64,000 nucleotides of DNA from Moniliella sp. 'wahieum' (GCA_003971905.1 RSEE01000004.1:248001-312000), one strand, 5' to 3'. Counted from the first letter of the stretch, positions 48,971 through 60,283 are shown. Notes: generated by a model not told the origin, from the sequence alone. Numbers and translations: made by a program.

Positions 48971-49646
48971 TCCCACGAGTCCCGTGGAGTGTTAGGGAGA
49001 TTGACCTGTTTAACCATTGAATGTTGAACAAAACTTCAACCTTGAGGCGTTCAGGGCAACCAGGGGCAACTGACGCTGAAGCTTGAAGGGAGCTCTGAGG
49101 GTGCTGTGCCGTGGAGCAGGACACTCTCCTAGTACGAGCAGTCTAAAGGAGAGGTGACCAGTCGACGATCGGTCACACAGAGTGGGAACGAGGTTACGAG
49201 TGAAGCGAAGCGAAGAGCGAGCGGTGGTGTGAAGAAACAGGATACAAACTGTAGAGAAGGAGGACAGGAAAGGCGAGTGCGCGCAGCGTGACTGCTATGG
49301 CATGAGCGGGCCTAGTGCCCCTGAGCCATGGCACCCGCCTAGGCAAGCTAACACTCCCCCGTCACCACAAGAGTGCTCATCATCACTCACAGAGCCTGTG
49401 CTCGTCGACATCGCTCCGCGCTCAACTATTAACACATGCTACCAGCTCGTTTTGCTTCCTGTCTAGGGCCTAGGGCACGGCAAGGCCTGTACAGCAGCTG
49501 GCGGAGCCGCTCGGTCTGTATAGTCCCTGCCATGACGAGTTGAGCGACGAGGCTAGGGGAGTCAGTAGTCACTTCGGTACTACTAGTCAAATTATCGACC
49601 CCAAGCACTGGCAAGACGATCGGTCAGGCCGGTCACCGGTCACCGG
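48971..49646. other. Convergent spacer
   Basis: It lies between paralogue 1 (+) and the ArfGAP (-). There is a GAAGCGAAGCGAAGAGCGAG simple run near 49202 and GGTCACCGGTCACC near 49628-49646. Nothing coding is recognised. Confidence 0.5.
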
Positions 49647-51200
49647 TCAAACTGCACAAGCTTTTGTTCGGTTCACACTTGCCCCTGTGGGCAGGGAGGG
49701 TAGATAGAAAGCGTGAGCGTGACGGTGACGCTGCAAGTAGGCTTGCGGTGCTCCCCCCCTATGGGTGCCGGCACCCACATTCGCCCTCTGGAAAGCATTG
49801 GACAGGAATATCGAAGGCCAGTTCACCACCACTGAGTGGTCTGGGTGGGGAAGTAGCTGGGCTGCTGAGGTGTGTGTGATGGGAAGGCGGATTGCCCGAG
49901 AAGAGGGGGCAGAAAAGGCCTGCGCGCCCAAATCTATAGGAGAAGCGAGGGGCGCCGGCGTAGATAAGGCCGTGTTGGAGTACCCTGTCGCGGCTCCAGC
50001 CTGAGCCGGGAACGAAGTTTGGGGTTGGAAGGCAGCCTGTTGTGGCAGTGCAGTTTGTGGTTGGAACGGCGCGGCGTAGGGCTGAAAGGCAACCTGTTGT
50101 TGCTGCGCAGCTTGTGGTTGAAACGGCAATGTGTAAGGTTGTTGGAAGGCAGCTTGTTGTTGCAAAGGTTGAGACGGCTGAGTTGGTGCAAACCCACCAA
50201 ACGCCGTGATGCCCAGGGAAACGTTCGAAGGCAAGCTGGCAGGGAGCGAGGGCCCAAGAGAGACGTTGGAAGACGAATTCGAACGCATGCCCGTAAAAGA
50301 GGGAGGTTGATGCTGGCTGGGCAGGGTGGCAGAAAGAGAGCGTTGGTTAGGAAGAGGGCCGAGGCTGAAAGGGTTCGACGCAGGGTGGGTCGTAAATGGC
50401 CCTGTTGTGGTTGGAGTGAAAGGAGATCCAGCTGGATGTGGACCAAAGGAGGAGGCCGGAGACACCGGCCCCGTAGAGGTGGGGAGCAGGGTAAATGGAT
50501 TGGACTGTGACCCCGTCGAGGTCGAGGTTGCGGATGGTGATATAGCCGAGGGCGGAGGAATGGATTTAGGGGGTGCAGTAGAGGGAGGAGGGGCGGTCGA
50601 ACGGCGGGGTGGGAGATCGGGAGGGGGTGAAGTCAGTGTAATTTGGGGGCGGGGCAAGTCGCGCGTCGAGGAGCTCGGTGGCAGCGTGGGACGGTTCTTT
50701 GGTAGCGGCGGAGGGGCTCGCCCTTTTGAAGCAGGGCTGGAGATAGGGTCCGTCGGTGCAGGCCGGACGAATTTGCGGAACTGGTACTTGTCTCGGATAA
50801 ACTTGTCCATTTCACTGCTCGGGGACGCCAGTCGTTAGTCAATGGCCAGCATCAATCATGGGGGTGGGTAGGAAGGGACGAACCTGTCGCGCTCATCATC
50901 GTTGAAGGTAAGCGGGCGGACTCCACTAGGATTGAAGAAAGCGTTGGACTTTATGTTTCCCATTTCCCGCATGTGCTTCACCTCCTCTCGCGTCCACGAG
51001 TCGAGGGAAGTGGACTTGATGCGGGAGATGTGGGTGCCGAGGTGGCGATGAAGTGAGGCGCAGCGCATGCAGAGAAAGATGCCCAGGTTGACGCTCGCCC
51101 AGCGCGGATGAGCCGCAGAACATTCGGCACACCGGTCGTTCCCCTTCTCGGCAAGTGCTGCGTTCAGCCCGGCCTTGATGCGTGTTGCGCCGGTTGACAT
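49647..51200 (-). CDS. Arf GTPase-activating protein with a Q/P-rich tail (Age2/SMAP/Gts1-like)
   Basis: ATG at 51200 opens MSTGATRIKAGLNAALAEKG. The ArfGAP zinc finger is CAEC-x16-CMRC (51120-51060), followed by HRHLGTHISRIKSTSLDSW, which includes the catalytic arginine region, then SNAFFNPSGVRPLTFNDDER. A 69-nt intron (50815-50883) joins to SEMDKFIRDKYQFRKFVRP. The remainder is low-complexity: Pro/Ser-rich (50770-50440), then repeats of QQAAFQPQ and FQPYAAPF (50190-49990). The family stimulates GTP hydrolysis on Arf at Golgi or endosomes; the long glutamine/proline tail resembles yeast Gts1. The first half is free of frame breaks. The final ~60 residues before 49647 may be in the wrong frame. 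About 495 residues. Confidence 0.85.
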
Positions 51201-51766
51201 GGATGGGTGCGGAGATGGTGGTGGGTTCGGAGCGCGAGGGGGCTGCGGAGCTGCGGGGCGCGCATTGTGTCAGCGTGTCGAGGCTGAGCTCAGCCCGGGG
51301 CTGATCAGGGTGACTTAAAGCTTCAAGTGTCGTAGCACTCGCCTTTAAGCTTTAAGCTCCAGTAGGAGCTAACGTGATTGACTGAAGCGCAGGCGCCGGA
51401 GCCAGTGGCTTACATCAAACTTTCACGTTGGACCGCACACCGAGTACGCGGGTTGCCGCCTCCTTAGCACTCGTCGCACTCTGCCTCAGGCCTGCGTCAC
51501 GCGTCAGCGCGTCAGGCATGCATCAGGCCAGGATCAGACATGGAGTTTGCAATGTGACATTGGCAGTAACAGGTAAAACTTTAAGGTTCACCACAGATGC
51601 AATAAAATCCACGTCCAGCTTCAGACACCTGTGCCAGAACCAGGCTCTCTGTCCTCCTGCTCCGCTTCCATCCATCTCCTCATTACACCGTCCCGACCAT
51701 CCCCATCCCCCGCAAGGCCAGCTACTGCAGACGATACATGCATGTATACGTAACCATTCAAACACC
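51201..51766. other. Spacer upstream of the ArfGAP
   Basis: It includes AAGCTTCAAG/CTTTAAGCTTTAAGCT words near 51316-51360 and GCGTCAGGC words near 51495-51525, both of the micro-array type. No gene is seen. Confidence 0.5.
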
Positions 51767-54737
51767 CTATCCTGTCCGTTGCTCCGGTAGCAGCGCACCC
51801 ATCGCCGATCCCGGTCTTGGAGGCACCGCGGCCAAGGGTGGGGAGGACAGCGTCTGAGCCGACCGGCCCGGCTGCGAGTGCGACGGCATCATCGCCACCG
51901 CCTCAGTCATGGGGCCTGGGGGCCACCCTTCGGACCATGGAGGCGGAGGCTGTTTGCCTGACGTTGGTCGCAGCAGTGGCACACACCGTTTAGCAAAAAT
52001 TCCCGCGACACCTTGTCTGCCCCTTCGACCAAGTCGGCACGCAGAACAGGCGTCAGGATGCGGGGCACATGCCAGAATGCATCTTGGTACGTCAAAATCG
52101 TCGTCACTGCCCTGTTGGCAGCAAATGCCTCACTCTTGTCCGCCATTGAGACTTTGGGATAGAGGAGATTGGGTGCCATGACCAAGGCCAGGTTGGGAAG
52201 ATCCATCTTGCTCCCTGACCCTTCGTCAGGAGAGGAAGATGCAAACGTGGCCACCCAACGAAGGAACAGGGACAGGACCTCCAAAACGTCCCTGTGCACG
52301 CGTGGGAGAAGGATGGCGATGGCTTGTAGTAGGCGCACTCGTTCCTCCTCTGGCTCGACAGCTTGGGACGTACAAACAGGCAGTGCAGACGGAATGTCAA
52401 TAGCGGATCCGGCAGCTCGTGCAGAAACTTCTTGAGTAGCACCGCTAGCTGGATTGGCGAGTCTTCCTCCAGTGCAACCGCTTGGTCCTTGTCCAACGCT
52501 TCTACTTCCTCCTTCAACTGGCGGATGTTGCCATTCTTGCGGAAGATGCCTTCGACCCTCATATCCTTGTTGCGCATCGTGTGGATCAACTGGTCCAAAA
52601 ATTGAGGGATGATCAACTCCCCGCCCATACCAAGCGTAGAATGAACGCCCCCGCGCTCAATCAGGAGTTCAAGGGGGACACCGAACAGGCCTTTCTTCTT
52701 CACCTCTTTCTTATCCTTCTTGTCAGCTTTAAACCAGCGACTCCAAAAGTTGTTCTTGCGAGTCTCAATCAAGTCCAAGAGCTCATCCAACTCTAAAACC
52801 CCTTTCAGTGGACTGTGCTCGAGATAGGCCACGGCCATATGCTTGATCGCCACCAACTCGTTTTCGCCCAGTTCCGCCACAAGTCGGGAAGTATGGAACG
52901 ACTCCACCTTGGCTTTGCTAGGCAGTGGGTCTGCGGGTGCTGGTACAGGCGAAGCCGGTGGAGCCGGCGAGCTCCAGGGTGGTCGTGTCACAGGAGTGCT
53001 GGTCGACGGTGAGAGTGGACGATGTGAGGGCGAAGCGGTGGCGAGGCCTGGCGATGGCGGGATTGCCCTGGGCGAGGCAGGAGGAGGGGAAGCGGGAAGG
53101 GGAGCGGGAAGGGGAGGAGGCAGTGGACTGGGGTTTGCCGCCCTCCTTGGGTCGGGAGGGACCAAATGTTTGGCTTGGAACCGGTCGAGCAAGCGTGAAA
53201 GTGCGACCCGCAACAGAAACGCATACTGTTCCAGCAACGAGACCGCCTGTACCCCCCCGCTCGCGCCAGGACCGGCACAATCAGGGCAAAAGATCTTTGG
53301 CTTGGATTCCGATCCAATCAAAAAGTCTTCTGCAGAGTATCTCCCCCCGCCTCGAGAGGGGAAGAGCCACAGACGCTGCAGCGAAAACAGTTGTGTGCCA
53401 ACGCATATTGATACCGCGTCTCCAGCAGGTATCCTCAATTGGCAACGCACACGCTCTGCACCGGTCTGTCCATTCACCTCCGCATTCAGGCTTAAGGTGG
53501 CGCGGGATACTGGCAAACCCATATGGCTGGCTCTCGTCGGGCTCCAAACTCTCTTTCCGGCAAAGAGGGAAAGTTGGTCGAGAAAGTGGTTAAGCCCGTT
53601 GGGTTGGCCTTGGTGCAACTCAGTAAGGCCAGCAATCAAAGCGGTTCGTATGATGGACTTGAGCTCAACCGCCATGCCGCTAAGGTCCATCTCTGTCAAA
53701 CGGATCGCCGAATCCATCTCCTGTGACTTGGAAAGAAGGAGGAAGAATTTGACGATTTTGCGGCAGAGGGTGCGGGCATGGGCAATGGAGGCCGCAGGTG
53801 GTGGCACAGCCAACGAGGAAAGAAGGACCTCCACGTGCAAGATGAAAGCTTGAGCAACACAGATCACGTCTCCAAATCGTCGGTCCGACACATCGCGCAT
53901 GATTTTCATGACGAACGTGGAGGTTGATTCTTCAAACGCTGAGGATGGTCCAAATCCGATACACGCGAAGCTCCACAGCTTGTTGCTGCGCCGCAAGCGA
54001 AGCAGGGGTCATTGTCTCTTCAATCAGTAATGCATCTGCGCGCACTGGACCAAAGGGTGTGTCCACTTCCTCCACTGGAGCAGGGTCAGGGAGGCAATCG
54101 ACTGGAACCGCCATGCGGATATTCCATAGCTTGTGAGCCATGTAGCAAACGCCATGCCATGCAGGGCCGCCTTTGATAACCACAAGCTGGTCCAGGATGG
54201 CCTGCTCGCACCCAGGGCAGCGTGCGGCATGCCGGGTGGAATAATGGAAGGGACAGAGGATCAGGTTGGCATGCACAAAGTATTGGTCGAGTGGGTATCG
54301 CACAGCGTGCAGGTGAAGTGCTCCAGATGGTACTTTCGCCCGCCCGCCTGAATCGCACCTGGCGCGCCCGGAGGGAAGAGGACGCCGCACCGGGCGCATG
54401 CGAGCTGGGCATGATGCTCTTCACAAAGAGCAATGCGCGGGCCGCCGTTTGGGGCCTCGGCAGTGAAGTACTTGGCGCCGACGTTCCGCCCGCATTCCTG
54501 CGGCGGGTCAGCAGCAGTAGACAGGGGCAATGAGGAAGGCACGTACATGGCAGGTAAAGCAATCGAGATGATAGAGCGCGTCCAGCGCCTTGACGCCGCG
54601 GTCAGAGGCGGTGATGGGGTTGCGGCACTTGGCGCAGACGCGGGTGGGCTTATCGGGGGTGGGGGTGGGGTGGGGGTGGAGGCGGGTGCGGCGAGAGGAG
54701 CAGGGGGGCCTACGGGCCAGGCGAGTGCGGGGGGCAT
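51767..54737 (-). CDS. LIM-domain Rho GTPase-activating protein (Lrg1/Rga1 type)
   Basis: ATG at 54737 starts a proline-rich leader. LIM 1 is CAKCRNPITASDRG then HLDCFTC-H-EC, with a 49-nt intron (54498-54546) inside HLDCFTCHEC. LIM 2 is CARCGVLFPPG, YHLEHFTCTLCD, LILCPFH. LIM 3 is CPGCEQAILDQLVVIKG, WHGVCYMAH. A long helical region follows, then a Pro/Ser linker (53160-52940), then the RhoGAP domain (about 52700-52100): GVPLELLIERGG, the arginine finger in EGIFRKNGNIRQLKEEVE, LLKKFLHELPDPLLTF, LVMAPNLLYPK. It should inactivate Rho-type GTPases that control wall synthesis and polarity. Few frame changes (near 54640, 54340, 52370, 51980). The end is uncertain: one frame stops at 51907, the other continues to 51767. 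Confidence 0.88.
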
Positions 54738-55310
54738 GGCGAGGGGCGCAGGCGCGGGCGAGGGCGAGGGCGAGGCGAGGGCGAAGGCAAGGGCGAGGGC
54801 GACGCTCGGGAGGTCACACGCTCACTTGGGCCATGGGTGGTTGGGTTGGGTTGGGCTGGCGGGCAGGCAAGTAGGCAGGCGGCTGCCGCCAATAGAGCGT
54901 GCGCTGCCAGTGGCGCTCCAGGGCGCTCCAGGGCGCCCCCGCCAGCGGCGGCGGCCAGCCACGGGGCTGAGGTAAGCCGTGCACCCTGGCTCAGCAGGGC
55001 AGAGCCTGGGCACTAGAGGACTGGGCGGCTGAGCGGCTGGGCGCTGGGCCGCTGAGCATCTCTCGGCCAGAGCGCCGGCAGTTGGTCATTAACCGTTGTG
55101 TCCCTTTGCCATCGGCCAAGTATGCGCGGGCTCCTGCGGGCAGCAGCGCTGTCTTGGGTTTAACCACGCTAGCAACGCAGACACCCGCCATGGCCGCAAC
55201 ACGCCACAGCCTGCAGGGAGCAGACATAAGCGGGCGGGTGCTCACACTGGAGGCTCTCAAGCGACTGCTCGCCGTTGGCCGCTCCCCAACGCGCCTTCAA
55301 CCGTCGCCCT
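54738..55310. other. GC-rich upstream region of the LIM-RhoGAP
   Basis: It contains a GGGCGA hexanucleotide run (about 54754-54806), TTGGGTTGGGTTGGG (54840-54855), and GCTGAGCGGCTGGGCGCTGG words (about 55020-55060). No gene is seen. It should hold the promoter of the LIM-RhoGAP gene. Confidence 0.5.
54754..54806. repeat. GGGCGA hexanucleotide repeat
   Basis: GCGGGCGAGGGCGAGGGCGA continues as about eight variant hexamers just upstream of the LIM-RhoGAP start. Confidence 0.8.
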
Positions 55311-57489
55311 TCACCGCAACCATTCATGCCCTGGTTTCTCCCGTACTGCGACAAGGAACACTAGTCTACAGCAATCCGTCGAAGGAAACACGAGACGAAT
55401 GAAGAATGAGGGATCTGAACTAATGCCCGAATGCCACACACTATACTCGTTTCTCTTAAATATAGCCCATGTCCTCTGCCCAGTCGTAGTGTGGGGCATG
55501 ATGGCAAAGGGGGCTTCCAGCCTAGTCGTTAAATGTAGGTATGCTTCATCGTCAAAGGTAGATGGTTGGCGCGGCACGGGCCAGCTCCATTGCCCACTCA
55601 TCACTAGCATTGAGAGGCGGTGGATGGCTTGATCGGCGATTCGGGAGATGACCTGGTCGTGTTGGTAGTGGTCTGGACGATAGGTGATCTCGTGCGTGAT
55701 TGACGTACATACCGCCGTGCGGAGCATCAACATCCATGGCTGCGCCTCGCGGAGGTGGAGTAAGGGAAAGTAGCGAAGAAGGGTTGTAGGCCAAGCCATT
55801 CCTTTACGTTCCTCGTCGGTGGGCCGGGTCATGGTCACCTTGCCCATGTAGGGTAGTAGCACGTTCAGACTCGGTATCAATGCACTTTTCACCAGGAAGA
55901 ATGACATGGTCTGGGCCACCATCCAGGACGCGGGAATAGAGGTGATGGAAGGGTCCCGTTCGATCATATAGTACGGGTACGATCAAGCAGGGCGCGTTTC
56001 CAGTCTTTCTGGGGGAGGGGTTAGCGTGTTGTTCTTCGGACAACAAAGGATAAGGACATACTACAATAGGCACGCAAGCCTGTAGGAGGTCGTAGACGGG
56101 CAGCGTTCCCTTGGAGTGCTTATCCCGCTGGCCATTCACGTGGTTCGTAAGTACAAATGCCCATGTGGTAACTATCTTCTTGACATTTGGTTCATCAGTC
56201 GAGATGCCAACGTAGGCGTGTCGCTTCGCCACCACGTTGGGCTTGCTGCCATATTCGCTCATCAATGGCTCGTCCATAGCGAAAACGCGCGTGCACAGCA
56301 GAGGATAGCAAATGAGAAGGCGCGGTGGATAATATAGGTAATTACCCCCTTACGCAGGGTCACCAACACGGTCCGGAATACTCTCCACGAAGGGATCAGC
56401 TCACGGCTGTAAGCGCAATGGCCATCTCGTATAGGACTGCATCGCGCACAGCGTCAACGTCTGACGCTTTTTTGGTGTAATTGGGCTGCTTTTTTTGCAC
56501 GAAAATCGACCAGGCAACCTCCTGAAGTTGATCGGCAAATTTTTTCTGGATAGGTCAGTTCAGTTGGCCTTTCAAGGGTTACACTGGAAGGCACCTACGA
56601 ACTGCTTTTCCACGAACGTATCGAGGGCTGTAATCTCAGCTTGGAGAACATGCGGCACGAGATACGACGGAACCGCGTCTTGCATAGGTGGCTTGGGCCG
56701 TAACCGCTTGAATGCATCCTCCCTTTCGTTCCCTTGGAGAGGGCGCTTTACCCCCTTCTTGTCTTCGCAATGAGACTCTTGGCCGTTCGAAATGAGAAGG
56801 GGAGGTTTGTCCTTCTCCCCATCTCCAGGGTCGTGTCCTCATTCTGAACCGAAGGACAGGGAGAGCCCTGTGGCGACTCAATCAAATCAAGATCCTGAGG
56901 CGGAATGTGCGAAGTGGTTGATGAACCGTTCCTCTCCGGTGAAGAAAGGGTAACATTGGATCCGGAAGCTGCACAGAAATTTGGATCGGTGGGGCGAAGA
57001 GTCGAGAATGGGAGTCCACACCACGGGAAACGGCACGTTGCATGGGAGCGCTACCCAAAATAGACCGAACGCGGTCCTCTCGTTCATCCATGTCGGGAGT
57101 AGGAGAAGCAGCGGACAGCCCACTACAGAGGGTAAGGTGCGCTTTCAGATCACCCCCCGGGCTGGAGACGGTCCAGGGCCAAAAGCGGATATCGTTGAGT
57201 AAGAATGTATCCCACGCATCCATACCGCGGAGACGAGCATGCAGGTTGCTGGCATAGGCAGCAGCTCGTTCCTAGCCAGCGACGAGGTCACCACGCGGGT
57301 GGCGACAGTGGGCATTGCCTGAGACAGCGGGAGACCCGCGCCGCCTCACGCAGGACGGAGCGGATACTCTCCTCAAAATCGTTCTTGGGGGGGGGGGGGG
57401 TACACCTGTGGTTAGCTCAATCCAAGACGATGTTGCAAGGCAATACACACAAGTGCTTGGGCGAGTGGATCAGTAAAGTCAACGGCCAT
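55311..57489 (-). CDS. Unrecognised protein, paralogue 2 of an inverted pair
   Basis: ATG at 57489 gives MAVDFTDPLAQAL, then a 45-nt intron (57406-57450) identical in length and phase to that of paralogue 1. Then a 14-C tract, KNDFEESIRSVLREAARVS and REDRVRSILGSAPMQRAVSR. The middle carries GVKRPLQGNEREDAFKRLRP-like basic sequence (about 56750-56690). The last part is MIERDPSITSIPASWMVAQT, LPYMGKVTMTRPTDEE, LLRYFPLLHLREAQPWMLML and RTAVCTSITHEITYRPDHYQ. About the first 600 bp are close to 88 percent identical to paralogue 1 by eye, intron included; beyond that only protein-level similarity remains. The intron near the 3' end of paralogue 1 seems absent or altered here. No family recognised. 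Several frame changes; the stop at 55311 is uncertain. Confidence 0.65.
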
Positions 57490-58088
57490 GATGGCAGAGG
57501 TGGTGACGATGGCTGCGTGACTGAGTACCGATTGAGGATGGATTGGATGGGGATGCGAGTGAGATAAGTGGTTGAAATCTCATTACAACGCTTTTTATTT
57601 CCGCCCCACCACTCCACCGGGGGGGGAACTCGGGCCCTCAGGCCTGAGCCTGACCTCTGAGGCTGAGCGCGCTGAGTTTCAGGACTGGGAGGGGGATGGG
57701 CACACGGCTCAGCCCTGGGCTCCAGGCCTGCTTAACCTGAGAGCCCAAGTCCTGCTGGGATGAATAATGATCGATGATCGCGATTGCTGGCTATTCCGGC
57801 CATTCATGGCTATGCAGGCTATGCAGGCTATGCGTCCGAGTCCCGGGTGTAGGAAATCCCAGAGTAACCTCTGGCAGTGGCAGGCGAGCAAGGCAGGGGA
57901 AGAAGCGGCGTGGAAGCAATCAGGGGGAAGGAGCCCGGAGGCAGCAGGAAGGGGCGGAACATATCATATCCGCTCAGCGTGCGCCCAGCCATCGCTGCTA
58001 CAACATATGAGAACTGCACGGCCCAGATTGTTAACAGCACAGTTTATATTGCAGTCCTCAAGAGGGTAAACTCCCTAGAGGGTAGAGC
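57490..58088. other. Spacer between paralogue 2 and ATP4
   Basis: It includes CAGGCCTGAGCCTGACCTCT and GCTGAGCGCGCTGAG words (57638-57680), a GATCGATGATCGCGAT palindromic word (57770-57785), and three copies of TATGCAGGC (57810-57832). No gene is seen. Confidence 0.5.
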
Positions 58089-58868
58089 TTAGAGCTTCTT
58101 GGCCTGGACCAGAGCCTCCACTTCGGCAATAGCGTTGTCGAGGATCTGCTTCTGGAGAGAAGGGTCCTTAAGCGCGCCCTGCACTTGGCTCACCACAGTC
58201 TTGGCCAGCTCCTTCTGCTCCTCGTCACGAACCTGCGCCTCGTACCGCACCCACGAGTCAAGCACCGTCTTCACCTCAGCGGCAAGGGCAGTCTTCTGCT
58301 GCAGTTCGAAAACCTGGGCCTCAGTCTGAGCCGTGTCCTTGGCCAAGGCGTACAGGCCCTTGGTCACATTCACAACGTCCTTCTGAGCCTCAACGGCAGT
58401 GATCCGGTCCTGAATCGACTGGGCGTGGCGCTCACGAGCGTCCGTAAGCATTTGGGTAATACGCTACATATCCAACATTAGTACTCTTGTCCACCGCGCA
58501 AGGAATCAGAACCAATAAAGAAGAGTAGGAAGACGTACAGCAGCGCTCGAGTTGGCCCACTCATTAAAGGGACCACCCCCCTTCTTGACAATCGTCGTGA
58601 GACAATCAAGAACCCGGCAAGGATGACGGTGTCGTCGTTCAGAACGTAGATCTCGTTGGAAACGGCAGCAGCAGCAGTCCACTACCCAGGGTAAGCCAGC
58701 CGGTCTTGGCCACCACCGAATCACCCGGCAGCAGGTCAATCAGGGCCGACGCTTTGGTGGCCGGTGCGGGCTTGGACGAGGAAAACCCACCTGGCCCACT
58801 TGGCTCACCGTGGGCACGGCAGCTGCGAGACGGGTTGTCCGAAGAAGCGTGCGCGTAGCAATCGACAT
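58089..58868 (-). CDS. ATP4: Mitochondrial ATP synthase subunit b (ATP4)
   Basis: ATG at 58868 opens a mitochondrial leader, MSIATRTLLRTTRLAAAVPT. The mature part has KASALIDLLPGDSVVAKTGW, a membrane hairpin region ending EIYVLNDDTVILAGF, and FNEWANSSAA. A 75-nt intron (58464-58538) joins to RITQMLTDARERHAQSIQDR. A long helical stalk follows: VVNVTKGLYALAKDTAQTEA, LAAEVKTVLDSWVRYEAQVR, ending EVEALVQAKKL, TAA 58089-58091. This matches fungal ATP4, the peripheral-stalk subunit b of F1Fo ATP synthase. Three one-base frame changes in exon 1 (near 58760, 58670 and 58590). About 235 residues, the normal size. Confidence 0.9.
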
Positions 58869-59642
58869 GATGGCCAGCGGTGGAGGAGAGCCAATTCCAT
58901 CCGGCTTTGGCCGAGGTCCTGGCAACTGGGCGGGCTTGCCAGCTGGCGCATTCTCGCAGAGGGGCAGTGCAAAGCATCCCGCAGCGGGGAAGTGTCGCGC
59001 TGACGAAGATTGAGCGGAATTGGGATTCCGTCCCACTCCCGCAACAACGCGCAACCCTACTGCCTGTGTCCATCCTGCGCTGTAAAACCAATCATCGATG
59101 ATCATCGATCAATGATCTGAGAACTGGCGTTAGCGCATTATGATAGCGCGTATATATAACGCGTTTTGCGGAGAGCGTGTTCGCCAGCGATGTAGTCGGT
59201 CAACTAGAGAGAAAGGCGGCTAGCATGCAGACGCATTGACTATACAAGGCAATCTTCTCATCCATGGGGAAGCTTTTGATCCGTAGACTAAGTGGGGGGG
59301 ATCATATTAGCGTGTGGATGTGTCACAGTCGTGGCTAAGGCGAGGGAGACCAGAATCGGGACCAGGCCAAGGGGTGTAGCAATCGGTCGTGGGGAAGAAG
59401 CGAGAGCACAGAGAACATGGTGCGAAGTGGAAGAAACAGGGAAGGAGCGAGACGCTCGAGACGAAGAAATTGGAAATGGAAGCGAGATCAGCCAAACTAT
59501 GACAGTCTCGAAGAGGTTGAAGATGATGGGGATACCAATAGCGGGGTAAATCCACGTAGCGGAATTGCGGAACTTTTCGCGCAATGGCGGAGTTTGTAAT
59601 CAAGCATCTCGTCGTTTTGCCCAACACCACCATCTGACTACC
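58869..59642. promoter_or_regulatory. Spacer between divergent ATP4 and complex I genes, containing a repeat A copy
   Basis: Two nuclear genes for oxidative phosphorylation diverge from this 774-bp interval, so it should contain both promoters. A self-complementary ATCATCGATGATCATCGATC lies at about 59091-59111. Repeat A copy 5 occupies 59325-59515, within about 130 bp of the complex I start codon. Confidence 0.5.
59325..59515 (-). repeat. Repeat A, copy 5
   Basis: On the minus strand it reads CTGATCTCGCTTCCATTTCC, AATTTCTTCGTCTCGAGCGT, later CTTCTTCCCCACGACCGATT and GGTCTCCCTCGCCTTAGCCA, ending CGACTGTGACACA. The order of blocks equals copy 1 at 25710. Confidence 0.75.
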
Positions 59643-59983
59643 ATGATTGCCGGCATTGGGCGCGGGTGGCGCCACCTCCGCTGGTCACTTTACGAGCGCC
59701 CAGGATTTACATTCATGGTACTCGCTTGCTTCTCCACTCCTTGGATCACCGCCGTTGGCGTTAGCGTTCTGAACAAGTTCGATTATCAACGCCCTATCCC
59801 CCTCCCGCGCTCTTACCCTTGTACGTGTTTACCTTTCCTCTGACCTTAGGGGCGGCACTCAATGCTGTTTGCTCTTGCATTTGGAGAGGCGTTACGATGA
59901 ACATGAAACCAATTGGCTAACGTGTCTCCCCAGTGCCAGAAGGTCCGCGCCAAAAGATCACGGGGTACGAGGATGACGAGTAA
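59643..59983 (+). CDS. NADH:ubiquinone oxidoreductase 9.5 kDa subunit, intact, one intron
   Basis: Exon 1 (59643-59820) encodes MIAGIGRGWRHLRWSLYERP then GFTFMVLACFSTPWITAVGV, a single membrane helix, ending RPIPLPRSYP. A 113-nt intron (59821-59933, GTACGT, CTAAC branch site, CCCCAG) splits a leucine codon. Exon 2 encodes PEGPRQKITGYEDDE, TAA 59981-59983. This C terminus matches the fungal complex I 9.5 kDa subunit (family form PIPxxYPIPKGPRxxLTGYDDE). The product has 75 residues, an accessory subunit in the inner mitochondrial membrane. No frame break. It diverges from ATP4. Confidence 0.85.
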
Positions 59984-60283
59984 ACGTTGAAAAGCATGTT
60001 TTTTGGGTCCAATATGCTTGGAACGTCTGCCACCATCTGTTTTGTGATGGATTGACGCCCATCCACCCTGAAAAGTTTGTTTTCACCCGGGGAGAACGTC
60101 GTGTAACTTTCTATACCCGCTACGCCTGCAACACAGGCCACACTTGCCAAGCTAAACCATCAACTGCTATCACATAGATTTTGGGTTTCATCGGATTGGG
60201 ATCCGAGGGGGCCAATGGAGCAGCTTGCCGGGTGAAAAGGGCAGCAAACCTTTGTCTTCCTTTGAAAGCAGCTGTTCCACCAC
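59984..60283. other. Short convergent spacer
   Basis: It lies between the complex I gene (+) and the CID gene (-). The CID gene may extend into it: a GTGAGT near 60284 could be a splice donor followed by a coding-like stretch (MKPKIYVIAVDGLAWQ). Confidence 0.4.
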
